A stretch of DNA of 64,000 nucleotides from Flavobacterium sp. NRK1 (GTDB lineage Bacteria; Bacteroidota; Bacteroidia; Flavobacteriales; Flavobacteriaceae), in contig NZ_JAMXLA010000001.1 in the NCBI RefSeq assembly GCF_024054175.1, positions 2,296,536 through 2,360,535 of the forward strand, read 5' to 3'. Below the pieces are notes generated by a model, which was not told the origin of the DNA, searched no databases, and saw only the letters and a list, made by a program, of their open reading frames with translations. The translations under genes and the position numbers were made by a program. How positions within the stretch are numbered: the stretch's first letter is position 1; the number at the start of each line of letters is the position of its first letter. Below are positions 16,903-24,758 of this stretch, one piece after another.

Positions 16903-17607
16903 TTAGTCTGTATTAGCATGCTCTTTTTTGGCATCGTGGCTTGCTATTATTGTAGATAATCCATCTAAAAAAGAATTGTAGTTTAAAGCTAATGATTTTT
17001 GACTTTGCTCTTTAGCTACAGGTTTTGTAAATACACCGCATCTGCGTATATCTACAATTTTTCGATCGGCATCAAGAAAATAGGAGGTAGGGAAGCCTAA
17101 AGTGTGTTTAAGGGCAGCTACTGTCCGTGCATCGGTTTTATAATATTCATGGGCATAGCACACTGTTATTTTATGGCTAAACCTGCGTTTTAGCTTTTTC
17201 ATCTTGTCTTTACGGTCCCAAAACAGTACCACAATTTTAACGTCTTTTCCGTATTTACGGGCCAGTTTATTCAGTGCCGGTATTTCGCCCTGATTGGGCA
17301 CACACCATGAAGCGTAAGTAATAAGAAAGAGTGGTTTTTGTATTGAGCTTAGTTTTAATCTTGAACCAGATGATTTTTTTAAAGTCAGGTTATCAAAAGT
17401 AGTACCTATAAGCCTGTGTTGTACCAGTGAATCAAAAAGGAATTGTCCTCTTTCCACATCTCCTGTCGCAAAAGCCAGGGTGCTTTCTTTTTTGTATTTA
17501 TAAAAATTAATTTTTATGGCATTAGAAAAGTAGAGGCTATCTGCAATCTGGCAGTTAGCTATAAAAGGAAAGAGAATAATTATTGTAAGGCGAAATAAAT
17601 AACTCAT
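16903..17607 (-). CDS. TlpA/thioredoxin-fold protein with a CxxN active site
   Basis: 234 residues with a signal peptide (about 1-20, ending IANCQ). A thioredoxin fold spans about 85-215, with the loop YASWCVPNQGEIPALN where a TlpA-like enzyme would have WCxPC; here Cys102 is followed by Asn105, so the resolving cysteine is missing. The cis-proline loop (LGFPTSYFLD) is intact. A protein with one cysteine could form mixed disulfides or act by a monothiol mechanism but is unlikely to be an ordinary disulfide reductase. No redox partner is encoded nearby. Confidence 0.75.
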   Translation of the reverse strand: MSYLFRLTIIILFPFIANCQIADSLYFSNAIKINFYKYKKESTLAFATGDVERGQFLFDSLVQHRLIGTTFDNLTLKKSSGSRLKLSSIQKPLFLITYASWCVPNQGEIPALNKLARKYGKDVKIVVLFWDRKDKMKKLKRRFSHKITVCYAHEYYKTDARTVAALKHTLGFPTSYFLDADRKIVDIRRCGVFTKPVAKEQSQKSLALNYNSFLDGLSTIIASHDAKKEHANTD

Positions 17608-17704
17608 CTTTTTAGTTAAATTGATGAGTAAATTTAGTTAAATTTTTTAAAAATATTAAAGTAAATTAATTAAATATACTTTAAGAAAAGGTTGTGCCTT
17701 AAAA

Positions 17705-18022
17705 TTATATTCCGTCTATGAATTTTTTAGCTTTACGACCAACAAATCTACGTCCGGGATTATCACCAGCTATCCACTCGTCAATACTAAAAAGATCAAA
17801 AAGTCCTACTTTAATTAAAGTGGGTATTGATGCTTCAAGTTCAAGTTCCACATTTCCGCGTTCTCCTGCATTGTAAAGTTTTATATTATACAGCATAGTA
17901 GCTATTGTTCCTGTTTGTACAGATGAACCATCTTTTAATTTCACTAAAGGAAGCTGTTGACCTTCAGCAAGTATTTTTTTATTAATAATTGACAGTTCTT
18001 TGTTATTGTTTTCTGTTTCCAT
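17705..18022 (-). CDS. Small uncharacterised protein (DUF7709-like)
   Basis: 105 residues from the ATG at 18022, two bases after the stop of the oxidoreductase gene. No signal peptide. The visible conserved-looking core is QQLPLVKLKDGSSVQTGTIA (about 22-41) and RRFVGRKAKKF near the C-terminus. I recall a small DUF family of this type but cannot confirm the number. Its tight link to the oxidoreductase gene suggests a shared function or regulation. Confidence 0.45.
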   Translation of the reverse strand: METENNNKELSIINKKILAEGQQLPLVKLKDGSSVQTGTIATMLYNIKLYNAGERGNVELELEASIPTLIKVGLFDLFSIDEWIAGDNPGRRFVGRKAKKFIDGI

Positions 18023-18024
18023 AA

Positions 18025-18984
18025 CTATATTTTTATTACAATGCGGCTGCCTGGATTCTCTTTTTGAGACCATACATTTTCCACATTTTTAAGTTGCTCA
18101 ATTTCAATATCTATTTTTATTTTTCCTTGTGCTGCAAGTTGGAATACCTGAGGTAATTCTTCAGACATGTATTTATGAATGTCAGAATATGGAATACTGC
18201 CAATGCCGGAACCCAGAAGTTCTATCTGAGTGCTTCTTAATATGGCAGAAGATAAAGTAATGTTTGCGCCAGCCATGTTGCCGATAGTAACAATTTTTAG
18301 CTTACGGGGTTGTAATGTGTTAAATGCCTTAAGGATGATTTCAATAGTAGTTCCCCATAAGTAATCAAGTACAATATCAATAGGCGTGTTTTTATGTGAT
18401 TCCTGTATTTGGTTGATAATAGCACTTTCTTTTTGGCTAAGTGAAATAATCTCATCGGCACCTAAGCTTTTTAGCTCTTCCAGTATTTTTGGATTTCTTC
18501 CGGTAACAATTACTTTGGCAGCACCTCTAAGCTTTGCCATTTGTACGGCAACTTTTCCTGTAAAGCCTGTTGCTCCGTTTATAAGTACGGTCTGCCCCGG
18601 CTGAAACCCGGCTCTGTATAATAATGCGGTATCAGAACCTATAAGTGCATTGGGTAATGCTGAGGCTGTTTCAAAAACGAGATCATCAGGAATTATAGTC
18701 CATTTACCTTTTTCTACCAATGCTTTTTCGGCAAGCATTCCTGTTTTGCCCCATGCGTATATTTTAGTGCCATCATCTAAAATACCGGCACCATCAATAC
18801 CTATTGTTGTGGGAAATGAGGGGTAAGAGGTATAGTGTTTCCCCGCCGCTTTCATACGGTCAACATTTTTAAGGGAAAAGGCTTTTACGTTTACTATAAC
18901 TTCATTTTCGTTATTAGGAATAGGAATATCAAAATCTTCAAATTTAGGATTGGTTCCTGCCTGATATAAAACTGCTGCTTTCAT
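18025..18984 (-). CDS. Quinone oxidoreductase-like medium-chain dehydrogenase/reductase
   Basis: 319 residues of the zinc-independent MDR class. It has an N-terminal GroES-like fold, then a Rossmann domain with GATGFTGKVAVQMAKLRGA (about 138-156), where the usual AxxGxxG pattern is kept. Predicted NADPH-dependent reduction of quinones or enones. It sits between a small conserved protein gene and a Crp-like regulator gene transcribed in the same direction with 72 bases between, so the regulator may control it. A TAACTTTG element at 19003-19010 is placed to be its promoter. Confidence 0.85.
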   Translation of the reverse strand: MKAAVLYQAGTNPKFEDFDIPIPNNENEVIVNVKAFSLKNVDRMKAAGKHYTSYPSFPTTIGIDGAGILDDGTKIYAWGKTGMLAEKALVEKGKWTIIPDDLVFETASALPNALIGSDTALLYRAGFQPGQTVLINGATGFTGKVAVQMAKLRGAAKVIVTGRNPKILEELKSLGADEIISLSQKESAIINQIQESHKNTPIDIVLDYLWGTTIEIILKAFNTLQPRKLKIVTIGNMAGANITLSSAILRSTQIELLGSGIGSIPYSDIHKYMSEELPQVFQLAAQGKIKIDIEIEQLKNVENVWSQKENPGSRIVIKI

Positions 18985-19002
18985 AATTGTTTAATTTTAA
19001 AG

Positions 19003-19010
19003 CAAAGTTA
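19003..19010 (-). promoter_or_regulatory. -7 promoter element (TAACTTTG) of the oxidoreductase gene
   Basis: TAnnTTTG match on the minus strand, 19 bases upstream of the start at 18984. Confidence 0.4.
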
Positions 19011-19055
19011 GATAGCCAATAACTGGTAGGCGATAACAATTGTTAAGAAATGAAG

Positions 19056-19598
19056 CTACGGTTTTCTGTTTCTTATCCGGCTTAGCGATACAGGGGTAAT
19101 ACCTAAGTAAGACGCTATATAATGCTGAGGAACACGCTGCAATATTTGCGGATGTTTCTTTAAGAGTTCGTTGTAGCGTTCCTGTGGCTTATTCTTTAAA
19201 AAAGAAAGCAGGTGTTTTGAGTAGTAAAAGAAACGCTCTTTAAACAATTCATCGAAGTATTTTTTAAAATCAGAATCATTTTCAATCAGATCATTGAATT
19301 GTTCTTTGCTCATTAACTGCAGCGTGCAGGGTTCGAGACTTTCCATTGTAAATTCACTGGGTCTGCCTGTTAAGAGGCTTTCCATTGATGCAACACTTTT
19401 TCCTTCAAAAAAGAACTGGGTGGTAATCTCATTACCATTGTGATTAGTCCACATTCTTAAACACCCTGATTTTACAAAGTATATAAACTGCGATTTCTCT
19501 CCTTCCTTTAGTAAAATCGTTTTTGCAGGAATTGTTATCTCTTCCGGATCGTATTTTTGGATCAGGGATAATATATCTATAGATTGAAATGCGGTCAA
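19056..19598 (-). CDS. Crp/Fnr-type transcription regulator
   Basis: 180 residues. A cyclic-nucleotide-binding-like beta barrel (about 18-120) leads to a short C-terminal helix-turn-helix ending IASYLGITPVSLSRIRNR. The HTH is of the compact Bacteroidetes type. The cNMP-binding residues are not clearly conserved, so the effector is unknown. No in-frame ATG lies near the start of the homologous region; TTG at 19598 is used. The adjacent downstream MDR oxidoreductase gene is a plausible target. Confidence 0.85.
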   Translation of the reverse strand: MTAFQSIDILSLIQKYDPEEITIPAKTILLKEGEKSQFIYFVKSGCLRMWTNHNGNEITTQFFFEGKSVASMESLLTGRPSEFTMESLEPCTLQLMSKEQFNDLIENDSDFKKYFDELFKERFFYYSKHLLSFLKNKPQERYNELLKKHPQILQRVPQHYIASYLGITPVSLSRIRNRKP

Positions 19599-19614
19599 GT
19601 CTTTGTATTTAATT

Positions 19615-19622
19615 CAAATATA
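19615..19622 (-). promoter_or_regulatory. -7 promoter element (TATATTTG) of the Crp-like gene
   Basis: Perfect TAnnTTTG on the minus strand, 17 bases upstream of the TTG start at 19598. Confidence 0.5.
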
Positions 19623-19632
19623 CTAAAAACAA

Positions 19633-19656
19633 GAAACCGCCCTTATGAGGCGGTTC
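19633..19656 (-). terminator. Intrinsic terminator after the effector-binding-domain gene
   Basis: AACCGCC / GGCGGTT stem followed on the minus strand by a T-rich tract, just past the stop at 19661. A closely similar hairpin ends the next upstream gene (20171-20200). Confidence 0.85.
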
Positions 19657-19660
19657 AATA

Positions 19661-20122
19661 TTATTTCATGGAAATATAAATATCTACTTCTGCATTGTTA
19701 AGATCCTGGCTTTTTTCAGAATAGATCTCGAAATCATAGCCGTAAGCACGGTTTGCATCATTTTTTTTCCAGATATCACGCCAGGCGTTGGCGATACAAT
19801 CGGGCATTTGACCTTTTGCTGTAACTATCTCATATTGCTGTTCGGGGATTGTTATGCTTTCCAACCCTGTAGGTACTGCGGTATTTTCGGTTACCGGGCA
19901 GCCAATAAAGTAGGCGTAGGGTTGTGTATAATCGCCATCATAATCATAATAAACGGCATAAATGTTATTGTTTAATTTACCTGAGATCTTAGAAGCTACA
20001 AAGCTGCCTCCAAACTGCTGCCATAAAGCACCGCAGTCTTCCATTGCTTTTTCGTTTTCATTTGTAGTTTTATAGCCTAATGAAATACCTATAAGTTTAA
20101 TTGCCGGTTTTATGATTGTCAT
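19661..20122 (-). CDS. GyrI-like / AraC effector-binding domain protein
   Basis: 153 residues from the ATG at 20122 (MTIIKPAIKLIGISLGYKT). The two-fold SHS2-type effector-binding domain is recognisable from IYAVYYDYDGDYTQPYAYFIG (about 59-79), IPEQQYEIVTAKGQMPD (about 98-114) and the YDFEIYSEK end. Such stand-alone domains bind small hydrophobic ligands or, as in GyrI, modulate other proteins. No DNA-binding domain is fused. Downstream is a hairpin terminator. Confidence 0.75.
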   Translation of the reverse strand: MTIIKPAIKLIGISLGYKTTNENEKAMEDCGALWQQFGGSFVASKISGKLNNNIYAVYYDYDGDYTQPYAYFIGCPVTENTAVPTGLESITIPEQQYEIVTAKGQMPDCIANAWRDIWKKNDANRAYGYDFEIYSEKSQDLNNAEVDIYISMK

Positions 20123-20170
20123 TTTTTGATTGATTTTATATTTACTTAGTAGCTGTAAAAGTAATAAATA

Positions 20171-20200
20171 GCATAAAAAAACCGCCCTCATGGGGCGGCT
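20171..20200 (-). terminator. Intrinsic terminator after the TPR-like gene
   Basis: GCCGCCC / GGGCGGT stem with T-run on the minus strand, just past the stop at 20208. Confidence 0.85.
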
Positions 20201-20207
20201 CTCGTAA

Positions 20208-20747
20208 TTAATATCTTCTCTGTTGTACCTGAGGGCCTTTTTTTAGTTGGGCCTTCATCATAGTGATCTGTTCTTTCAACATTCCCTGTTTGTCAAGCTT
20301 CTTTGCTTCAATAAGCAGCCTTTCTGCTTCAATCTTACGGTTCTTACTCATTGCTATACCTGCAAGATTAAGTTTTGCCATTGCAAGATCCTGATCCATA
20401 TTAAGGCCAAGCTCTACCGCTTTTTTAAGGTATTTCTCGGCAGCGTTAAGATTGGTTTGCGATAACATTAGTCCGTTAAGGTAATTATAGTAACCCTGTT
20501 GTTTGCGCACAAGTGCAGTTTCAGGATTCTTTATTTTATTAAGAATTTTGGTAGCTCCGTCAAAATCCTGTTTTCTTAGTTTAAGAAAAGCAAGAAGTAT
20601 ATATTCATTTTTAAAATACAATAGTATAACCAGTGCGGTAATAAGGAGTAAAAAAATGCCGTTTCCTATGTTGCCTTCTGTAAATTGCCATACGGCTGTG
20701 ATAACTAATAAAGCTGCAATTGCAAGCTTGATATTTTTATTAAACAT
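20208..20747 (-). CDS. Inner-membrane protein with TPR-like repeats
   Basis: 179 residues. Two N-terminal membrane helices (about 8-22 and 28-46) are followed by helical repeats of TPR character (about 48-160: DFDGATKILNKI, YYNYLNGLMLSQTNLNAAEKYLKKAVELG, AMAKLNLAGIAMSKNRKIEAERLLIEAKKL). It probably holds partner proteins at the cytoplasmic face of the membrane. Function unknown. A TACCTTTG element lies at 20772-20779. Confidence 0.7.
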   Translation of the reverse strand: MFNKNIKLAIAALLVITAVWQFTEGNIGNGIFLLLITALVILLYFKNEYILLAFLKLRKQDFDGATKILNKIKNPETALVRKQQGYYNYLNGLMLSQTNLNAAEKYLKKAVELGLNMDQDLAMAKLNLAGIAMSKNRKIEAERLLIEAKKLDKQGMLKEQITMMKAQLKKGPQVQQRRY

Positions 20748-20771
20748 AATTTTGTTTTATTTTTGCGACTG

Positions 20772-20779
20772 CAAAGGTA
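20772..20779 (-). promoter_or_regulatory. -7 promoter element (TACCTTTG) of the TPR-like gene
   Basis: TAnnTTTG on the minus strand, 25 bases before the start at 20747. Confidence 0.4.
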
Positions 20780-20824
20780 AGAAAACCGAATAAAAGGAAT
20801 TGCAAAATATTTTTCAAAAACTAC

Positions 20825-20854
20825 TTGCAGACAAAAAAAACCTTTGTATATTTG
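20825..20854 (+). promoter_or_regulatory. Promoter of rpmH (TTG - 19 bp - TATATTTG)
   Basis: TTG at 20825-20827 and TATATTTG at 20847-20854, spaced by 19 bases. This is the best match in the window to the flavobacterial promoter consensus and is placed for the L34 gene. Confidence 0.65.
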
Positions 20855-20927
20855 CACGCGGTTTTGGAAAGATGGTCTTCCTGATGCCCGAGAAAAGATA
20901 TTCACTAAGATTTAAAGATACAAAGCA

Positions 20928-21089
20928 ATGAGCAAGAGAACATTTCAACCATCGAAAAGAAAAAGAAGAAACAAACACGGCTTTATGGAAAGAATGGCTT
21001 CTGCCAACGGAAGAAAAGTACTTGCCCGCAGGAGAGCTAAAGGAAGACATAGATTAACTGTTTCCAGCGAACCAAGACATAAAAAATAA
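20928..21089 (+). CDS. rpmH: 50S ribosomal protein L34
   Basis: A 53-residue, very basic protein: [19 protein letters not shown] then [21 protein letters not shown]. This is the full L34 pattern (TFQPS, RKRxxxHGF, RMxxxxGRxVLxxRRxKGR). L34 is an early-binding large-subunit ribosomal protein. In many bacteria rpmH lies beside dnaA or rnpA; here it is next to carB instead. A strong promoter and a terminator flank it, so it is a single-gene unit. Confidence 0.97.
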   Translation: MSKRTFQPSKRKRRNKHGFMERMASANGRKVLARRRAKGRHRLTVSSEPRHKK

Positions 21090-21110
21090 TGTTTATATTA
21101 AACATACATA

Positions 21111-21144
21111 AAGGTGTTACTTATTTTTAGTAACGCCTTTTTTT
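21111..21144 (+). terminator. Intrinsic terminator after rpmH
   Basis: AAGGTGTTAC / GTAACGCCTT stem (one G-T pair) and a run of seven T. Confidence 0.88.
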
Positions 21145-21161
21145 ATACCTAATCAAAAATT

Positions 21162-21188
21162 AGCCCCCATTATAAGGGGGATTTTTTT
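21162..21188 (+). terminator. Second hairpin with T-run, upstream of carB
   Basis: CCCCC / GGGGG stem with a 7-base AT loop, followed by ATTTTTTT. It lies before the putative carB -7 element at 21202-21209, so it is more likely a second terminator of rpmH than a carB attenuator. Confidence 0.6.
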
Positions 21189-21201
21189 GAAAATAAAACA
21201 C

Positions 21202-21209
21202 TAAATTTG
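21202..21209 (+). promoter_or_regulatory. -7 promoter element (TAAATTTG) of carB
   Basis: TAnnTTTG match 50 bases upstream of the carB start. Confidence 0.45.
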
Positions 21210-21258
21210 CAAACGCTTCCGCAGGGGAGTAAATTTTAATACAACTTCAAAGAATACG

Positions 21259-24111
21259 ATGCCTAAAGACACTTCAATTAAATCAATTTTAATTATCGGT
21301 TCAGGACCTATCATCATTGGTCAGGCCTGCGAATTTGACTATGCCGGCTCTCAGGCCGCACGATCTATTAATGAAGAAGGTATAGAGGTTATACTTATAA
21401 ACTCTAATCCGGCTACCATAATGACAGACCCTTCGATGGCTGACCACGTGTATCTGAAACCGCTTACCACAAAATCTATTGTGGAGATATTGAAGGCACA
21501 TCCGAACATTGATGCAGTTCTTCCTACTATGGGAGGGCAAACAGCACTTAACCTTTGCCTTGAAGCCGAAGAAAAAGGAATTTGGGCCGATTTTAACGTA
21601 AGGCTTATAGGTGTTGATATTAATGCAATTAACATTACAGAAGACAGGGAGCAGTTTAAACAGCTTCTTGAAAAAATAGGCATTCCTGCCGCACCTGCCA
21701 AAACAGCCAATTCTTTCCTTAAAGGAAAAGAGATTGCTCAGGAGTTTGGTTTTCCTTTAGTTATTCGCCCATCATTTACACTGGGTGGTACAGGCGCAGC
21801 TTTTGTGCACCAAAAAGAAGATTTTGACGAATTACTTACACGCGGACTTGAAGCTTCGCCTATACATGAAGTCCTTATAGATAAAGCTCTTTTAGGATGG
21901 AAAGAATATGAGTTAGAGCTCCTTCGCGATAAAAACGATAATGTAGTTATTATCTGTTCTATCGAAAATATGGACCCTATGGGTATTCATACGGGAGATA
22001 GTATAACGGTAGCACCAGCAATGACATTATCTGATACAACTTATCAGAAAATGAGGGATATGGCTATCAAGATGATGAGAAGCATAGGAAACTTTGCCGG
22101 AGGATGTAATGTACAGTTTGCGGTTAGCCCGGATGAAAAAGAAGATATCGTAGCTATTGAGATTAACCCAAGGGTGTCAAGATCTTCGGCTCTTGCTTCT
22201 AAAGCTACAGGTTACCCGATTGCTAAAATAGCTTCTAAGCTGGCTCTTGGATACAGCCTGGACGAACTTCAAAACCAGATTACAAAATCAACTTCAGCTT
22301 TATTTGAGCCTACACTTGACTATGTTATTGTAAAAATACCACGCTGGAACTTTGATAAATTTGAAGGCGCAGACAGAACACTTGGACTGCAGATGAAATC
22401 TGTAGGAGAGGTAATGGGTATAGGACGCTCTTTCCAGGAAGCACTTCATAAAGCTACCCAGTCTCTTGAAATTAAACGTAACGGGCTTGGTGCCGACGGT
22501 AAAGGATATACTAACTACGAACAGATTATAGATAAGCTTACTCATGCCAGCTGGGACAGGGTGTTTGTAATTTATGATGCAATTGCAATGGGTATTCCGT
22601 TGAGCCGTATTCATGAAATTACTAAGATAGACATGTGGTTCCTTAAGCAGTATGAAGAGCTTTATCTTCTTGAAAAAGAAATCTCTACCTTCAAGATAGA
22701 TGACCTTCCTAAAGACCTGCTTCTTGAAGCAAAACAAAAAGGTTTCGCCGACAGGCAGATAGCACACATGATGGGCTGCCTTGAAAGTCAGGTGTATAAT
22801 AAGCGTGAAGAAATGGGCGTTAAGCGTGTTTATAAGCTGGTAGATACCTGCGCAGCAGAATTTGAAGCTAAAACACCTTACTACTACTCAACTTTTGAAG
22901 CTGAGATTGAAAAGGCAGACGGTACAAAATATGTAAGCAACGAAAGTGTTGTTTCAGACAGGAAAAAAGTTGTGGTTCTTGGTTCCGGCCCTAACAGGAT
23001 AGGACAGGGGATAGAGTTTGACTACTCTTGTGTACACGGTGTACTTGCCGCTGCAGAATGTGGTTATGAAACTATAATGATAAACTGTAACCCTGAAACC
23101 GTATCTACTGATTTTGATACAGCCGACAAGTTATACTTTGAACCTGTATTCTGGGAACACATTTACGACATTATCAGACATGAAAAACCGGAAGGTGTTA
23201 TAGTACAGCTTGGAGGGCAGACAGCTCTTAAGCTTGCTGAAAAACTTGACAGATACGGTATAAAAATACTGGGTACAAGCTTTGATGCGCTTGACCTTGC
23301 TGAAGACAGAGGACGTTTCTCTGACCTGCTTACTGAACTTGGAATTCCTTTCCCTAAATTTGGTATAGCTGAAAGTGCAGATGAAGCTTCTAAACTTGCA
23401 GATTCATTAGACTTCCCGTTACTTGTAAGGCCATCTTATGTACTTGGCGGACAGGGAATGAAAATTGTGATTAACAAGCAGGAGCTTGAAGAGCACGTTA
23501 TAGACCTTCTTAAGAGTATTCCGGGTAACAAACTGCTGCTTGATCATTACCTTGACGGAGCAATTGAAGCTGAGGCTGATGCAATATGTGATGGTGAAAA
23601 TGTTTACATTATCGGTATCATGGAGCATATAGAGCCTTGTGGTGTACACTCTGGCGATAGTAATGCTACATTGCCTCCGTTCAATCTTGGAGAGTTTGTA
23701 ATGCAGCAAATAAAAGACCACACTAAAAAAATCGCAATAGCGCTTAAAACGTTAGGCCTTATAAACATACAGTTTGCAATTAAAGATGATACGGTTTATA
23801 TTATCGAAGCTAACCCGAGAGCGTCACGTACAGTGCCGTTTATCGCGAAAGCTTACGGAGAGCCTTATGTAAACTATGCAACTAAAGTAATGTTAGGACA
23901 CAATAAAGTAACTGACTTTAACTTTAACCCGCAGCTTAAAGGATTTGCCATTAAACAACCGGTATTCTCTTTCAATAAATTTCCGGGTGTTAATAAGCAA
24001 TTAGGTCCTGAAATGAAATCTACAGGTGAAAGCATCCTGTTTATTGAAGATCTTAAAGATGACCAGTTCTACGAACTGTACTCAAGAAGAAAAATGTATC
24101 TGAGCAGATAA
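21259..24111 (+). CDS. carB: Carbamoyl-phosphate synthase large subunit lacking the allosteric domain
   Basis: 950 residues, with both carboxyphosphate- and carbamoyl-phosphate-forming halves: IGSGPIIIGQACEFDYAG near 14-31 and LGSGPNRIGQGIEFDYS near 575-591, each with an ATP-grasp domain (PSFTLGGTGAAF; PSYVLGGQGMKI). It makes carbamoyl phosphate from ammonia, bicarbonate and two ATP for pyrimidine and arginine synthesis. The protein ends about 30 residues after FNKFPGVNKQLGPEMKSTGE, so the 120-residue MGS-like regulatory domain of the E. coli enzyme is absent. The reading frame ends cleanly, so this is not a truncation by frameshift. carA is not adjacent. Confidence 0.97.
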   Translation: MPKDTSIKSILIIGSGPIIIGQACEFDYAGSQAARSINEEGIEVILINSNPATIMTDPSMADHVYLKPLTTKSIVEILKAHPNIDAVLPTMGGQTALNLCLEAEEKGIWADFNVRLIGVDINAINITEDREQFKQLLEKIGIPAAPAKTANSFLKGKEIAQEFGFPLVIRPSFTLGGTGAAFVHQKEDFDELLTRGLEASPIHEVLIDKALLGWKEYELELLRDKNDNVVIICSIENMDPMGIHTGDSITVAPAMTLSDTTYQKMRDMAIKMMRSIGNFAGGCNVQFAVSPDEKEDIVAIEINPRVSRSSALASKATGYPIAKIASKLALGYSLDELQNQITKSTSALFEPTLDYVIVKIPRWNFDKFEGADRTLGLQMKSVGEVMGIGRSFQEALHKATQSLEIKRNGLGADGKGYTNYEQIIDKLTHASWDRVFVIYDAIAMGIPLSRIHEITKIDMWFLKQYEELYLLEKEISTFKIDDLPKDLLLEAKQKGFADRQIAHMMGCLESQVYNKREEMGVKRVYKLVDTCAAEFEAKTPYYYSTFEAEIEKADGTKYVSNESVVSDRKKVVVLGSGPNRIGQGIEFDYSCVHGVLAAAECGYETIMINCNPETVSTDFDTADKLYFEPVFWEHIYDIIRHEKPEGVIVQLGGQTALKLAEKLDRYGIKILGTSFDALDLAEDRGRFSDLLTELGIPFPKFGIAESADEASKLADSLDFPLLVRPSYVLGGQGMKIVINKQELEEHVIDLLKSIPGNKLLLDHYLDGAIEAEADAICDGENVYIIGIMEHIEPCGVHSGDSNATLPPFNLGEFVMQQIKDHTKKIAIALKTLGLINIQFAIKDDTVYIIEANPRASRTVPFIAKAYGEPYVNYATKVMLGHNKVTDFNFNPQLKGFAIKQPVFSFNKFPGVNKQLGPEMKSTGESILFIEDLKDDQFYELYSRRKMYLSR

Positions 24112-24130
24112 TCACTGCCTGCATAATACT

Positions 24131-24169
24131 AAAAAGCGCTCTACAGTTAGTTGTAGGGCGCTTTTTTTA
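24131..24169. terminator. Bidirectional terminator between carB and the leftward membrane protein gene
   Basis: GCGCTCTACA / TGTAGGGCGC stem flanked by A-run and T-run; the right arm's T-run contains the stop codon of the convergent gene. Confidence 0.88.
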
Positions 24170-24631
24170 TGGTTTCATTCTAACGATAATTTTATCCAGT
24201 CTTCGTTTATTGTATTGCTGCAATAGCGGTGGGTACAAGTGAAAGATAATGTTACAGATAAAAAGGGGAATAATTAAACCTGTACGATAGTTTGAGATAT
24301 ATAAGATTGGCAATAATAGTAATATTAATATAAAGCAGATAAGGTGGCTGATTTCTGCATAGGTCATTTCTTTTCTTACTTGAATAAGTGTTTCCCTGTT
24401 CCTTTCTTTAACTGTTAGAAGAGGATTAAATTTACCCCAAAAAGAATGCAGTATAATATATTTAAGCACAAATATTCCCAAAATCCGGTTTGCTTTTTCC
24501 TGTCTTACAAAATTGAAATTCGTAAGTGTATTATAAAATCGCTTGTGTTTAATGGCATTGTTAATGAGTAGGCCGAAAACTGAAAATCCGAATGCTACAA
24601 ATACCGCTGTAAATATATTGTATAAAATCAT
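24167..24631 (-). CDS. Four-helix membrane protein, weakly CrtO (acyltransferase)-like
   Basis: About 154 residues from the ATG at 24631; an upstream TTG would add six. Four membrane segments are predicted (about 1-25, 52-66, 95-113, 118-135). The end HLYPPLLQQYNKRRLDKI resembles the NxYPxxxQRYNRxR end of the glycosyl-diaponeurosporenoate acyltransferase (CrtO) family. This similarity is short and I treat it as a hint only. If real, it could decorate a carotenoid or other lipid; the carotenoid operon is 30 kb away. Confidence 0.4.
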   Translation of the reverse strand: MILYNIFTAVFVAFGFSVFGLLINNAIKHKRFYNTLTNFNFVRQEKANRILGIFVLKYIILHSFWGKFNPLLTVKERNRETLIQVRKEMTYAEISHLICFILILLLLPILYISNYRTGLIIPLFICNIIFHLYPPLLQQYNKRRLDKIIVRMKP

Positions 24632-24728
24632 ATGTAAGATAAACCCCAAATTTATATATAAATTTAGAAATTTCTTATTTATTATTTTATGTTTATTTAA
24701 TTATAAGTTATTGTAAACAAATTACTTC

Positions 24729-24736
24729 TATATTTG
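24729..24736 (+). promoter_or_regulatory. -7 promoter element (TATATTTG) of the CotH-like gene
   Basis: Perfect TAnnTTTG 23 bases before the start codon at 24759. Confidence 0.5.
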
Positions 24737-24758
24737 TTAAAAATATCTTAAAAACACT

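Noticed and set aside
19633..20200. Similar hairpins taken as a CRISPR or repeat element
   Set aside because: Only two similar stems (AACCGCC arms), each directly after a gene stop and followed by a T-run; they are ordinary terminators.
21111..21188. Two hairpins between rpmH and carB read as a riboswitch
   Set aside because: No known riboswitch core (PreQ1, SAM, TPP, pyrimidine) fits; each is a simple stem with a T-run, so terminators explain them.
22300..22767. 155-residue open frame opposite carB
   Set aside because: It lies entirely within the strongly conserved carB gene on the other strand, has an unlikely composition and no ribosome-binding site; a shadow of carB.
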